From IMG/VR virus record IMGVR_UViG_3300042449_000295, positions 1 to 22,223 of that record: 22,223 bases of DNA. One strand, 5' to 3'. A program made the translations under genes and the position numbers. The notes under the pieces were generated by a model that saw only the letters and a list, made by a program, of their open reading frames with translations, made no database searches and had not been told where the DNA came from. Positions 7,885 through 15,992 of the stretch are shown here, piece after piece. Origin of the DNA: a virus. Within the stretch, counting starts at the first letter, position 1, and each line of letters starts with the position of its first letter.

Positions 7885-8214
7885 ATGAAAACAATAAAAA
7901 TAGCTAATGCGGACATACCAGTTAAGTTTGGTATGTTCGTGTTAGGTACATTTTTACGGGAGAGGAATCTAAAACTTAGCGACCTCTCCCAACTTGGCGA
8001 AGACCTCCTATTTGCTCTTGAACTTGCTTTTGCTGGTGTGCAGGCAGGTTACAAGGCAAAGGGAGAGAAGTGCCCATATACCTTAGAAAAGTTTTGCGAC
8101 TTAGTAGATTTAGACAAGGGAGGGATAAATAGGATAACGGAGCTGATAACAAATGAGATTTCAGTGCCAGAAGATCCGGAAAGAAAAAACGAGATAGCGG
8201 AGGAGCAGAATTAA
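7885..8214 (+). CDS. Tail assembly chaperone (gpG-like), unshifted product
   Basis: This 109-residue protein lies between tail tube and tape measure, the invariant position of the tail assembly chaperone. It is mostly helical: KFGMFVLGTFLRERNLKLSD, a central LLFALELAFAGVQAGYKAKG helix and an acidic C-terminus ending PERKNEIAEEQN. The chaperone binds the tape measure and recruits tube subunits. The slippery heptamer A AAA AAC near its end, in correct phase, and an open -1 frame downstream show that a longer G-T fusion is also made. Assignment rests on position, size and the frameshift rather than on sequence motif. Confidence 0.85.
   Translation: MKTIKIANADIPVKFGMFVLGTFLRERNLKLSDLSQLGEDLLFALELAFAGVQAGYKAKGEKCPYTLEKFCDLVDLDKGGINRITELITNEISVPEDPERKNEIAEEQN
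8184..8190 (+). promoter_or_regulatory. -1 programmed ribosomal frameshift site (A AAA AAC)
   Basis: Bases 8184-8190 read AAAAAAC with zero-frame codons AGA AAA AAC, so the heptamer X XXY YYZ is exactly in phase. A -1 slip continues into a frame that is open from here to the stop at 8528. A 6-bp stem (AACGCT 8213-8218, AGCGTT 8230-8235) lies 22 nt downstream, farther than the usual 5-9 nt, so its role as stimulator is doubtful. Confidence 0.88.
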
Positions 8215-8528
8215 CGCTTGATTATATAGAGCGTTTTTGCTTTGGAGTGTTAAGATTTTCCCCTTCGCAATACTATGAAATGACATTGAGAGAGGTTATT
8301 ATAGCCATGCAAGGTTATAATAACCAATTTGAAATAGAGCAGCAATTTGAGTGGGAGAGAGCCAGGTGGCAAACAACACTTTTATTGAATGTTCATACGG
8401 CAAAAGGAAAGTCAATTAAGCCTAAAGATTTAATAGAGTTTCCTTGGGAGACAGATAACGTAAAACCAACTAAAAGAAGTTTGTCAGAAGTTGACAAGTC
8501 AATTTTTGAGAAATGGGATAAAGAGTAG
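8190..8528 (+). CDS. Tail assembly chaperone C-terminal extension (gpT-like), made by -1 frameshift
   Basis: This frame is best read as the C-terminal part of a 214-residue G-T fusion (7885..8190 joined to 8190..8528 by a -1 shift). After the slip it encodes AELTLDYIERFCFGVLRFSP then SQYYEMTLREVIIAMQGY, which resembles the gpT-type segment seen in many phages (an xxLRxSPxxFxxMTxxEFxxxxxGY pattern). A GTG at 8247 could be taken as a start, but it lies inside this conserved segment, and no ATG or ribosome site precedes it. Ends KSIFEKWDKE, 3 nt before the tape measure ATG. In lambda the longer GT protein bridges tape measure and tube subunits; the same job is inferred here. Confidence 0.85.
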   Translation, partial: RDSGGAELTLDYIERFCFGVLRFSPSQYYEMTLREVIIAMQGYNNQFEIEQQFEWERARWQTTLLLNVHTAKGKSIKPKDLIEFPWETDNVKPTKRSLSEVDKSIFEKWDKE

Positions 8529-8531
8529 ATA

Positions 8532-10565
8532 ATGGCAAATGCAGCGCAGTTAAATCTTAAACTTGGCATAGATGTTTCAAGCCTTTCCCGTGAACTTGGC
8601 AAGGTAGAAAGTAGAATGACAAAGTTTGGCTCACAGATGCAAAACATCGGCAGCACAATGACGCAGTCTATTACTTTGCCATTGCTTGGTGTCGGTGCAG
8701 CTTCATTGAAGGCATTTGCCGACATGGAGAAACTGGAGAATGGATTAATTGCCATTATGGGTAGTAGCGAAGGAGCAAAGGAAGAGTTAGATAAACTACG
8801 AAAGGTTGCTGAAAATCCTGGTCTTGCTTTGCCACAAGTTGTACAGGCTTCTGCCTCGTTGCAGAGTGTAGGAATGTCTGCCGATGCAGCAAGGGAAACA
8901 ATAACACAGTTTGGTAATGCCGTAGCGAGATCGGGAGGAGGAGCAGAGCAATTTAGCGGAGTTACATTGGCTCTTAGTCAGATAAGCGCAGTAGGTAAGG
9001 TAACACAGGAGGACCTTAATCAGATAAAAGAAAGGCTGCCAGAGTTTGCGCGAGTAATGAAAGAGGAATTTGGTACAGTGACTGCAGAAGGCATAAGGGC
9101 AATAGGTGTAAGTAGTGAAGAATTTATTACGCGCTCTGTTTCTGCCTTAGCAAAGTTAGAAAGGGCGCAAGGTGGTTTAGGGAATACGTTTGATAATTTA
9201 AAAGATAATGTAACGGCATCTCTTGCAGAATTTGGCAAGGCTATTAATGAATCATTAAATCTACAAGCCGTTGCAGAAAGTTTAAGCAAATATATACAAG
9301 GTTTAGTAGATGCATTTAAATCACTTAATCCAGAGACACAAGGCTTTATCGTTAAGGCTGCTTTAGTGGCTGCATCGATTGGACCTATTATTTTTATTGT
9401 AGGTAAATTGATAAGCACATACGGTGCTTTAGCCGGAGCATCAAAATTAATAGTACAAGCAATAGGAAATATAAGTAAAGCATTTAGCTATTTAGCTGCC
9501 AATCCAATGATTTTAGTAGTTACTGCATCTATTGCTGCTATCGGTGCTATTGCCTTGTATGTTTATGATAACTGGAAGGCATTTAGTGACAATTTTAAAA
9601 ACATTTGGATAAACATTAAAAACTCTGTAATGGAAGGAGTAGCTAATGTTTTAAAAAATATTGATTATCTACAGAAAGCATTAGGTTTAAAACTATTCAA
9701 TCTTGATGGATTAACATCGTATCAAAAGGAGCAAAGAATAGTAGCCACAGAGTTTAAAAGTATTGGAGATACTGTTGATAGTTTAAAAGGCAAACTTGCC
9801 TCATTGTTTACCACTGGTGCAAAAGCAACTGGTGGAGGTGGTGGTATTACTGCACCAACTTTGCCGACAGAACCAAGTGTTACTAATCCTACAGGTGGCG
9901 GTGGTGGTGTATCAGCTGCAGCAAGTGAAAAAGTTGGTTTAATTGGTATGTTACCAACCTTAGATTTATTGCCAGAAAAATTAGAAAGCGTTTCGGCCGC
10001 AAATGAAAGATTAAAACAAACAAACGAAGATGTAGCTAACTCTTTTACTAAAATTACGCCTGCTATAAAATCTATTGGGGATTTATTAAGTCCATTACAA
10101 AAATCACTTGTTATGGGTATTGAGGCATTTGCAAATTTAGCAGAAAGTGGATTTAAAAGCATGAAAGAATTAGCCGCAGCAGTTAGGCAAAGCATAGCGG
10201 TTATTATTGGCGATATGATTAAGGTGTTTGTTGCTAAAGCATTAGCAGGTTTACCTCCTACACCATTTTTATTAGCTATTGCGCCTGCTATTGCAGGTTT
10301 AGCTGGTTCGTTAGGAAAAAGTCTTATAATGAAAATAGGTGCTCCAAAGTTAGCCGAAGGTGGCTTGGCATACGGGCCTACTATGGCAACGGTAGGTGAT
10401 AACAGGAACGCTCGTGTAGATCCGGAAGTAATTGCACCTTTATCAAAATTAAAATCAATGATGGGAGATATGGGAGTAGGTGGTAGCCTGGAAACAAGGA
10501 TAAGCGGAAATGATTTGATTATATTGTTAAACAGATCACAAAAAGGTCTTAGTAGAATACAATAA
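8532..10565 (+). CDS. Tape measure protein
   Basis: This 677-residue protein sets tail length and sits in the tube lumen. Residues 20-270 match the tape-measure N-terminal domain: RMTKFGSQMQNIGSTMTQSI, a KLENGLIAIMGSSEGAKEEL segment and NQIKERLPEFARVMKEEFG. Hydrophobic stretches at about 273-291 and 326-344 are followed by a Gly/Pro linker (450-470), another hydrophobic region near 565-600, and the classical C-terminal GGLAYGPTMATVGDNR motif with DPEVIAPLSKL. At about 1.5 angstrom per residue it predicts a tail of roughly 100 nm, which is short for siphoviruses. The stop overlaps the next ATG (TAATG). Confidence 0.93.
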   Translation: MANAAQLNLKLGIDVSSLSRELGKVESRMTKFGSQMQNIGSTMTQSITLPLLGVGAASLKAFADMEKLENGLIAIMGSSEGAKEELDKLRKVAENPGLALPQVVQASASLQSVGMSADAARETITQFGNAVARSGGGAEQFSGVTLALSQISAVGKVTQEDLNQIKERLPEFARVMKEEFGTVTAEGIRAIGVSSEEFITRSVSALAKLERAQGGLGNTFDNLKDNVTASLAEFGKAINESLNLQAVAESLSKYIQGLVDAFKSLNPETQGFIVKAALVAASIGPIIFIVGKLISTYGALAGASKLIVQAIGNISKAFSYLAANPMILVVTASIAAIGAIALYVYDNWKAFSDNFKNIWINIKNSVMEGVANVLKNIDYLQKALGLKLFNLDGLTSYQKEQRIVATEFKSIGDTVDSLKGKLASLFTTGAKATGGGGGITAPTLPTEPSVTNPTGGGGGVSAAASEKVGLIGMLPTLDLLPEKLESVSAANERLKQTNEDVANSFTKITPAIKSIGDLLSPLQKSLVMGIEAFANLAESGFKSMKELAAAVRQSIAVIIGDMIKVFVAKALAGLPPTPFLLAIAPAIAGLAGSLGKSLIMKIGAPKLAEGGLAYGPTMATVGDNRNARVDPEVIAPLSKLKSMMGDMGVGGSLETRISGNDLIILLNRSQKGLSRIQ

Positions 10566-12787
10566 TGGGAGTTAGGTATCAAACGACAGTATATAACGAA
10601 AAACGCAGAAAGATTACTGTATCAATAAAAGATAGTAATTATTCTGGTGCTGTTGGGACATTTGATACTTTATCATTAGGCTTACAATATGATAGCGAAA
10701 GCCAGCAAGGACAAGAAAGATTTACACCTATTATAGGATCTTCATTTAATTTATCTTTACTTATAAATAATAACGATTTACAAACATTACTTCTTGATAT
10801 TGGATTAGCGGTTGAAGGAAGGTTTACAATAGATGTTACGGCTTATGAGGATGATAATACGACAGTATCCTTTAATTGGTATGGTTATATAGTTACAGAT
10901 TTGGTGCAATTTGAGGACATCCCTTTGTCTATTGGTTATGTTGCTCAAATATCTGCTATTGATGGATTAGGATGGCTAAAAACTTTAGACTATAAAAGTG
11001 CAGTAGGGCCTTACAATGGACAAGACACAGTAGTACAACATATTTTAAACTGTCTTAATCAACTTGATTTTGTACAAAGTGAACTTGTTGCAAATAACTT
11101 ACCTGTGCTGCATACGGTATTTAATTGGAATGAGAATACAACTGCTTATAGTGCTGGTAAAGATTACGCATTATTAACAGTTATACAGCATAGGGCATTT
11201 TATCATAAAGACACAAAGAATAATTATATTTATCAAAGTTGCTATGATGTCTTAAAAAAAATATGTCAAACATTTGGCGCAAGATTAATATTTTCTGGCA
11301 ATCAATATTGGTTTATACAGGTAAATGAATATGCAAGGAATCCTGCAGCTCACAGATATTTTAAATACAGCGCATTAGGAGTACAGGCATCTGGTACATT
11401 TACTTTTGATTTTACCATGTCTAATATACAGACTAATTTACCAGGAAGTGATTTAATGAGATTAAGTGGAGGTAAATGGACATACTATCCTGCACTCAAA
11501 AATGTAGTTATTAGGTACAATCACTTTGCTAAACAAAACTTATTAGCAGGAGTAGAATATAACTATGCTACTAATACAACACCAATAACAACAATTACTC
11601 CGACATTAGACGCTACAAATGCAGATGCAAGATTATCATATACAGGAATACTTGGCTTTTATGCCCAAGCTTTAAATCCTGTAAACTTTGAGCCTTTTCA
11701 GTTTGTATTTGCCGTAAAAGTAGCATCTATTATTAATAGCTTTCCATTGCAAGGTTTTGCCGATGCTAACTGGACATTGGGCAGCGGTTGGTTTATAAAC
11801 AATGGAATACTTGAAGGTACAATAATAGCAACGGTAGCATACTACACTACTTTCACAGTTACATCTGGTAGAAAGTATTATGTTAAAATAAAAGTTGATA
11901 TTGAAAATAGTGGTAGCCTTAGATTACGTTTAGGTGGTGTTACAAAAACAATTACAGAAAGTGGTGATTATGACTATGTAATTTTATCAACTAACACAGA
12001 TACATTACAATTAGATAGTTTGTCATCTCCAGGTTTTACTGGCAAAATTAAATCATTACAGGTAAAGCAGGAAAATAAGTATTTAAAAAGAAATGTAACT
12101 TACACTAATGGTTTTAATTTTATATTAGACGCTGCAAGTTGGGAAAATACATTTTACGAATATGAGTTTAATACGGAAACAATAACAGCAGATGCTGCTT
12201 TTGTTGCTTATAAAACTATTACATTTGATACCTTAGACATTCCAGAGAGTGCAGAGTATGTATGGGAGATGCGCTTAAAAAATATGAGAAATGAGGCAGG
12301 AACAAATGTGTCTGGTAATTTTAGTATATCATATTTATTAAGCAGTAATTATCTTGAATTTCTTCCTACTGGTGCAGTCTCCGGTCAAAGTGATATCCTT
12401 GAATATGGCTCTGACAATGACGATAAATCATCCACTATATTTAGCCTTGATACATACCTTGGTGATGGGCCAAGTAAAACAACAGATGGAGGATTAAAAG
12501 TATTAGAATCTGGCACCTATGAAAATAGTAGTAGTTGGGACGTTAGTAGTGGATCGGGCTTTAATAATGTCACACAATTATTAGTAAATGAAGTTATACG
12601 CGGACAACTTACACCAAAGCTACGCATGGTAGATATGCCATTTCAAAACCTTACAGTTGACAATCCTTACCTTCCTCACAAGGTCATAGAATATTCTTCT
12701 GGATATTACGTTTTTGAAAGAGGTAGTTTTGATTTAAAAACAGAGATTTGGCAAGGTGATTACTTTAAAATAGAACTTGATGCCTAA
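10565..12787 (+). CDS. Probable distal tail/baseplate protein with inserted beta-sandwich
   Basis: This 740-residue protein follows the tape measure, the place of distal-tail and tail-hub proteins. No family signature is certain. Residues 1-140 are beta-rich with YNEKRRKITVSIKDSNYSGA and TAYEDDNTTVSFNWYGYIV, which looks like a baseplate ring domain. Residues 225-255 (YDVLKKICQTFGARLIFSGN) resemble a hub-type helix-strand unit. Residues about 392-500 look like a carbohydrate-binding-type beta-sandwich: GFADANWTLGSGWFINNGIL, TFTVTSGRKYYVKIKVDIEN and a GKIKSLQV exit strand. The C-terminus LTPKLRMVDMPFQNLTVDN is conserved-looking. I infer a Dit/Tal-like hub with a sugar-binding insertion. Overlaps the tape measure stop by 1 nt. 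Confidence 0.6.
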   Translation: MGVRYQTTVYNEKRRKITVSIKDSNYSGAVGTFDTLSLGLQYDSESQQGQERFTPIIGSSFNLSLLINNNDLQTLLLDIGLAVEGRFTIDVTAYEDDNTTVSFNWYGYIVTDLVQFEDIPLSIGYVAQISAIDGLGWLKTLDYKSAVGPYNGQDTVVQHILNCLNQLDFVQSELVANNLPVLHTVFNWNENTTAYSAGKDYALLTVIQHRAFYHKDTKNNYIYQSCYDVLKKICQTFGARLIFSGNQYWFIQVNEYARNPAAHRYFKYSALGVQASGTFTFDFTMSNIQTNLPGSDLMRLSGGKWTYYPALKNVVIRYNHFAKQNLLAGVEYNYATNTTPITTITPTLDATNADARLSYTGILGFYAQALNPVNFEPFQFVFAVKVASIINSFPLQGFADANWTLGSGWFINNGILEGTIIATVAYYTTFTVTSGRKYYVKIKVDIENSGSLRLRLGGVTKTITESGDYDYVILSTNTDTLQLDSLSSPGFTGKIKSLQVKQENKYLKRNVTYTNGFNFILDAASWENTFYEYEFNTETITADAAFVAYKTITFDTLDIPESAEYVWEMRLKNMRNEAGTNVSGNFSISYLLSSNYLEFLPTGAVSGQSDILEYGSDNDDKSSTIFSLDTYLGDGPSKTTDGGLKVLESGTYENSSSWDVSSGSGFNNVTQLLVNEVIRGQLTPKLRMVDMPFQNLTVDNPYLPHKVIEYSSGYYVFERGSFDLKTEIWQGDYFKIELDA

Positions 12788-13151
12788 TTATACAGAAAGA
12801 ACAGTTTTATCGAAACCTCGCGACTTTGCAGAAGTTGCTAATAACGCAGGAAGTGGCGGAGTGGTAAACAACAATGTTACAGAAACAATAAATAATGTTA
12901 CAGTAAATGGCTCTGCCGTTTCTATCTTTAATCAAGAATTTCTTGATACAACATCTGCTATATTAACATGGACACAGAATAGCGGCAAGTTGCCGACAAC
13001 TAATTTATTAGCAGCTATTCACGTTTACCAAAATGGGCAGAAATTAGTAGATAGTCAATATTCTATTACACTACCTGCTACTATTACCATAGATTCTAAC
13101 ACGCATTATGATGGAAGTAACTACATTGTTTTTGCAATAAATATAAACTAA
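12780..13151 (+). CDS. Small probable baseplate/fibre-attachment protein
   Basis: The ATG at 12780 overlaps the end of the baseplate gene by 8 nt; an in-frame TTG three bases earlier is possible but less likely. The 123-residue product has an Asn/Thr/Val-rich N-terminal half (NNNVTETINNVTVNGSAVSI), which looks fibrous, and a compact C-terminal half with YQNGQKLVDSQYSITLPATI that resembles the short beta domain at tail-fibre junctions. The stop overlaps the fibre start (TAATG). I do not recognise a named family. Position between baseplate and fibre suggests a connector or chaperone for the fibre; this is inference. Confidence 0.55.
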   Translation: MPNYTERTVLSKPRDFAEVANNAGSGGVVNNNVTETINNVTVNGSAVSIFNQEFLDTTSAILTWTQNSGKLPTTNLLAAIHVYQNGQKLVDSQYSITLPATITIDSNTHYDGSNYIVFAININ

Positions 13152-15133
13152 TGGAAGAAATAAAAGCACCAAAGAAAGAAAGAAAGTTTTTAAAAGGACT
13201 TGGCGAGATTGCCCTTGTACTTATCCGTGAGCTTGTGCTTGGCATTGGCAAAAAGGTAATTAACAAAGTAGGCAATAAACGAGAAAAACTTGTTATTGCC
13301 ATTATCATCCTTTCCTGCGCCTTTGCCTTTGCCCAGTACCCAGCAACGGGCAATAAGCAACGATTAGGTTATCAGACTACGGGCGATGGCCTTGTGTGGC
13401 GCGGTCGTGCAAATGATACGGTTGCATTGAAAAGTTCTACTATAAATAACTCGTATGTTATTCTTGACACGGTTAATAATGTCATGTATGTTTATATCAA
13501 GACTAAAGGAGGATGGAAGTTTAATAATAGTGATACTGTAATAATAAATAATAATACAGATACAACATCTTTAAGCAGTCGTATAAATTTAAAGGTAAAT
13601 ATATCTGATACGGCAAGTATGTTGACAAATTATTTGCGCTCAAGTGTAGCGGCGTCAACTTATTTAACTCAATCCTCAGCGGCATCAACTTATTTGCCTT
13701 TAACAGGTGGAATATTAACAGGTGGTTTAACAGGAACAACGGGAACATTTAAAACATTAACAATAAATAATAATGTGTCCAGCGGTGAAGGTGTTTTGTC
13801 AATTAATAGTAATACTTTTAACGATGCTAATAGAATACAATTTGGGGATGTTTCTGGAGTGAGAAGAGAAATATTATTACCTACGGGTGTAAGTAGTTTA
13901 CAATTTAGAACATACCCACTTGGAGGCACAGAAGGAGGTTATTCTTTTTATACAAGACGAAATCCAAATGCAGAACAATTAGCATTTAATATAGACGTAG
14001 ATGGTAATTCTAATTTTTATGGCACACTTGGTGTAACAGGCGCAACAACATTGTCAAACCTTGCAGGCTCAGGCACTCGCATGGTTACGGCAAGTTCTAC
14101 GGGATTGTTAAGCACTCAAACTATTTTAACACCAACTACAAGAGGCTCAAATACATTTACTTTGCCTGACATTGGAGCTATTTCATTTCTTAGATACAAT
14201 GCAGATAACACGGTTAGCCAAAGAGCAGCGGATGGGATGAGAAGTGATTTAGGAGGTACTACTATTGGTCAATCAATGTTTACATTAACCAATCCTTCAG
14301 CTATTACATTCCCTCGATTTAACGCTGATAATACGGTGACTGCTTTAGACGCTGCAACTTTTAGAACGGCAATCGGTGCAGGAACTGGAAATGGAAATGG
14401 AACGGTAACAAGTGTAACAGGCTCACTACCTATTTCATCAAGTGGAGGAGCAACGCCTAATATTACGGTAGCTAATGCTGGTGTATCTACCACAGGTGTA
14501 GTAACTGCAACTACTCAAACATTTGGCGGTGATAAAACATTTAATGGTGTTTTAAATGCAATTAGTGATTTAAATGTAACAGGGTTAAGCACATTAACAG
14601 GGGGAGCAACTATTGGCACAATGTCAACACAATCAGCATTAACTAATATACTTGGAGTAAATTCAAGCAATACAATAGGTGAAATAGGTTTAAATAGTGT
14701 ATTTTCCTTATCAAGCGGTGTTTTAAATATTCAAGATGCAGGTGCATCTCAAAGAGGTATAGTCACTGTTACTACTCAATCATTTGGTGGTAATAAAACA
14801 TTTACTGACATTGTTGGCTTTAGCAAATCGATTCAAAGACCTATAGCAACTATAACTGGAAATACAACTATTCAAACATCTAATTGCTGGGTAATTGTAA
14901 ATAATACAGGAGGTACAACAACTTTAACGCTACCTGATGCTACTCTTGCAACAGGTACTGAATTAATGATAAAAACGGCTCAAGCACAAGCGGTAATAAG
15001 TGCCTCATCAAACGTAGTACCTTTAACTTTTGCAAATACTGCATCTACAAATATTTTACCTGCAACAGATGGAGCGTGGTGTACTTTAGTAAGTAATGGA
15101 ACTTTTTGGGTAACAATGCAAGCAAATTTTTAA
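13151..15133 (+). CDS. Tail fibre with signal-peptide-like N-terminus
   Basis: This 660-residue protein is beta-rich and repeat-containing. A basic N-terminus (1-46) precedes a hydrophobic stretch LVIAIIILSCAFAF (47-60) and AFAQYP, which looks like a Sec signal with cleavage after Ala61. The following GNKQRLGYQTTGDGLVWRG segment starts the mature part. Typical fibre repeats follow: ASTYLTQSSAASTYLPLTGG, two units around NADNTV (about residues 350 and 395), and two units TTQTFGGDKTF / TTQSFGGNKTF. It ends in a small domain without an S74 peptidase motif. It follows the baseplate genes and precedes the holin. Receptor binding is inferred. The exported-looking N-terminus is unusual for a protein assembled onto tails in the cytoplasm. 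Confidence 0.82.
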   Translation: MEEIKAPKKERKFLKGLGEIALVLIRELVLGIGKKVINKVGNKREKLVIAIIILSCAFAFAQYPATGNKQRLGYQTTGDGLVWRGRANDTVALKSSTINNSYVILDTVNNVMYVYIKTKGGWKFNNSDTVIINNNTDTTSLSSRINLKVNISDTASMLTNYLRSSVAASTYLTQSSAASTYLPLTGGILTGGLTGTTGTFKTLTINNNVSSGEGVLSINSNTFNDANRIQFGDVSGVRREILLPTGVSSLQFRTYPLGGTEGGYSFYTRRNPNAEQLAFNIDVDGNSNFYGTLGVTGATTLSNLAGSGTRMVTASSTGLLSTQTILTPTTRGSNTFTLPDIGAISFLRYNADNTVSQRAADGMRSDLGGTTIGQSMFTLTNPSAITFPRFNADNTVTALDAATFRTAIGAGTGNGNGTVTSVTGSLPISSSGGATPNITVANAGVSTTGVVTATTQTFGGDKTFNGVLNAISDLNVTGLSTLTGGATIGTMSTQSALTNILGVNSSNTIGEIGLNSVFSLSSGVLNIQDAGASQRGIVTVTTQSFGGNKTFTDIVGFSKSIQRPIATITGNTTIQTSNCWVIVNNTGGTTTLTLPDATLATGTELMIKTAQAQAVISASSNVVPLTFANTASTNILPATDGAWCTLVSNGTFWVTMQANF

Positions 15134-15134
15134 T

Positions 15135-15539
15135 ATGAAATCAATAATTTTAAAACTATTACATCAAGGCTGGGAATTTATATCCTTTAGTATTTGCTGC
15201 GGCTTTGTTGCCTCGTTCTTTATTCCTATTAAAGGCTTTTTATTATTTACTGTTGCCGTTGTTTTTGCGGACACAATAACCGGAATAAAGGCAGCAAAGA
15301 AAGAGAATCAGCGTATAAGTAGTAAAGGTTTATATCGAACAACAGAAAAAATTGTAGTTTATTTTGTAGCCATACTAATTTTTGAAGGTGCAAAAAATAC
15401 ATTTTTAATTCCTTTCCCCATTACTTATATGGTAGCAATGATGATATCTGCGACTGAGTTGTTTTCCGTAGCTGAGAACATAAAGCGGATAACTAATGTT
15501 GAATTAGGGACATTAATTACACGCTTTTTTAAAAAGTAA
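15135..15539 (+). CDS. Holin, phage_holin_4 type
   Basis: This 134-residue membrane protein matches the class of holins with the signature DTITGIKAAKKENQRISSKG, LYRTTEKIVVYF and a C-terminal ISATELFSVAENIKR. Hydrophobic segments lie near residues 16-47 (one or two spans), 73-85 and 95-110. Holins form lesions in the inner membrane at a timed moment and let the endolysin reach the wall. It starts 1 nt after the fibre stop, is followed at 17 nt by an unknown gene, and the amidase is three genes downstream. No dual-start motif is evident. Confidence 0.88.
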   Translation: MKSIILKLLHQGWEFISFSICCGFVASFFIPIKGFLLFTVAVVFADTITGIKAAKKENQRISSKGLYRTTEKIVVYFVAILIFEGAKNTFLIPFPITYMVAMMISATELFSVAENIKRITNVELGTLITRFFKK

Positions 15540-15556
15540 CCATTAAATTAATATAT

Positions 15557-15910
15557 ATGTCAAACGAAGTTTTAGGAGTAAAAGAAACAAAAGAAGTTTT
15601 AAACTTTGGTTTCGATTTATTAGAGGCAATTATCAAATCTTTGGAGGACAAAAAGTTTTCTATCGTTACTGATTCACCTCGATTTGTACCTGTTATTTTT
15701 TCAGCTGCAAAAGCATTTGCTGGCATTGAAATGGTTAAACAGGAGCTTACTGACCTATCACCAGAAGAACAAGATGAACTTGTAAACGAGCTGAAACAAA
15801 GATTTGACTTAAAGAATGATGCAGTTGAACTACTTGTTGAAGATGTTTTAGACCATGTTTTTCTTACAATTAAACTTGCTAAAAGATTTCAATCGATTAA
15901 GCAACAGTAA
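15557..15910 (+). CDS. Unknown protein of the lysis region
   Basis: I do not recognise this 117-residue protein. It looks soluble and helical: GFDLLEAIIKSLEDKKFSIV, a middle VPVIFSAAKAFAGIEMVKQE and an acidic C-terminal half ELTDLSPEEQDELVNELKQR followed by VEDVLDHVFLTIKLAKRF. No signal peptide, cysteine or lipobox is present, so it is not an obvious spanin. Position between holin and lysis enzymes suggests a lysis-accessory or virion-accessory role, without direct evidence. It is followed by an 11-bp stem terminator. Confidence 0.65.
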   Translation: MSNEVLGVKETKEVLNFGFDLLEAIIKSLEDKKFSIVTDSPRFVPVIFSAAKAFAGIEMVKQELTDLSPEEQDELVNELKQRFDLKNDAVELLVEDVLDHVFLTIKLAKRFQSIKQQ

Positions 15911-15947
15911 AATATAGGCGCAGAAGAATCGCTACCTTAGGCAGCCG

Positions 15948-15980
15948 AGGGGAGTAGATTAATTTCTATTCCCCTTTTTT
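15948..15980 (+). terminator. Strong intrinsic terminator before the lysis enzymes
   Basis: An 11-bp stem (15948-15958 with 15965-15975, one G-T pair) with loop TTAATT is followed by six T's (15975-15980) and then ten A's. This is the clearest intrinsic terminator in the forward block. It ends 12 nt before the phosphoesterase start, so that gene depends on read-through or an unseen promoter. Confidence 0.85.
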
Positions 15981-15992
15981 AAAAAAAAAACG

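Noticed and set aside
8213-8235. AACGCT/AGCGTT stem as stimulator of the -1 frameshift
   Set aside because: It begins 22 nt after the heptamer and has only six base pairs, outside the usual spacing; no pseudoknot partner was found by eye.
8247-8528. Separate gene starting at GTG 8247
   Set aside because: The GTG codes an internal Val within the conserved FGVLRFSP segment, and the frame is open upstream to an in-phase slippery heptamer, so a frameshift product is more likely.
9722-10582. A 286-codon reverse-strand frame opposite the tape measure gene
   Set aside because: It lies wholly antisense to a gene with clear tape-measure motifs, has no coupled neighbours on that strand, and its Pro/Ala/Ser-rich product is what the complement of this coding composition gives.
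15911-15950. Possible small RNA or tRNA-like piece before the terminator
   Set aside because: A short imperfect hairpin (GCTACC/GGCAGC) is present, but no cloverleaf, anticodon arm or promoter can be drawn; the stretch is best seen as the untranslated lead-in to the terminator.
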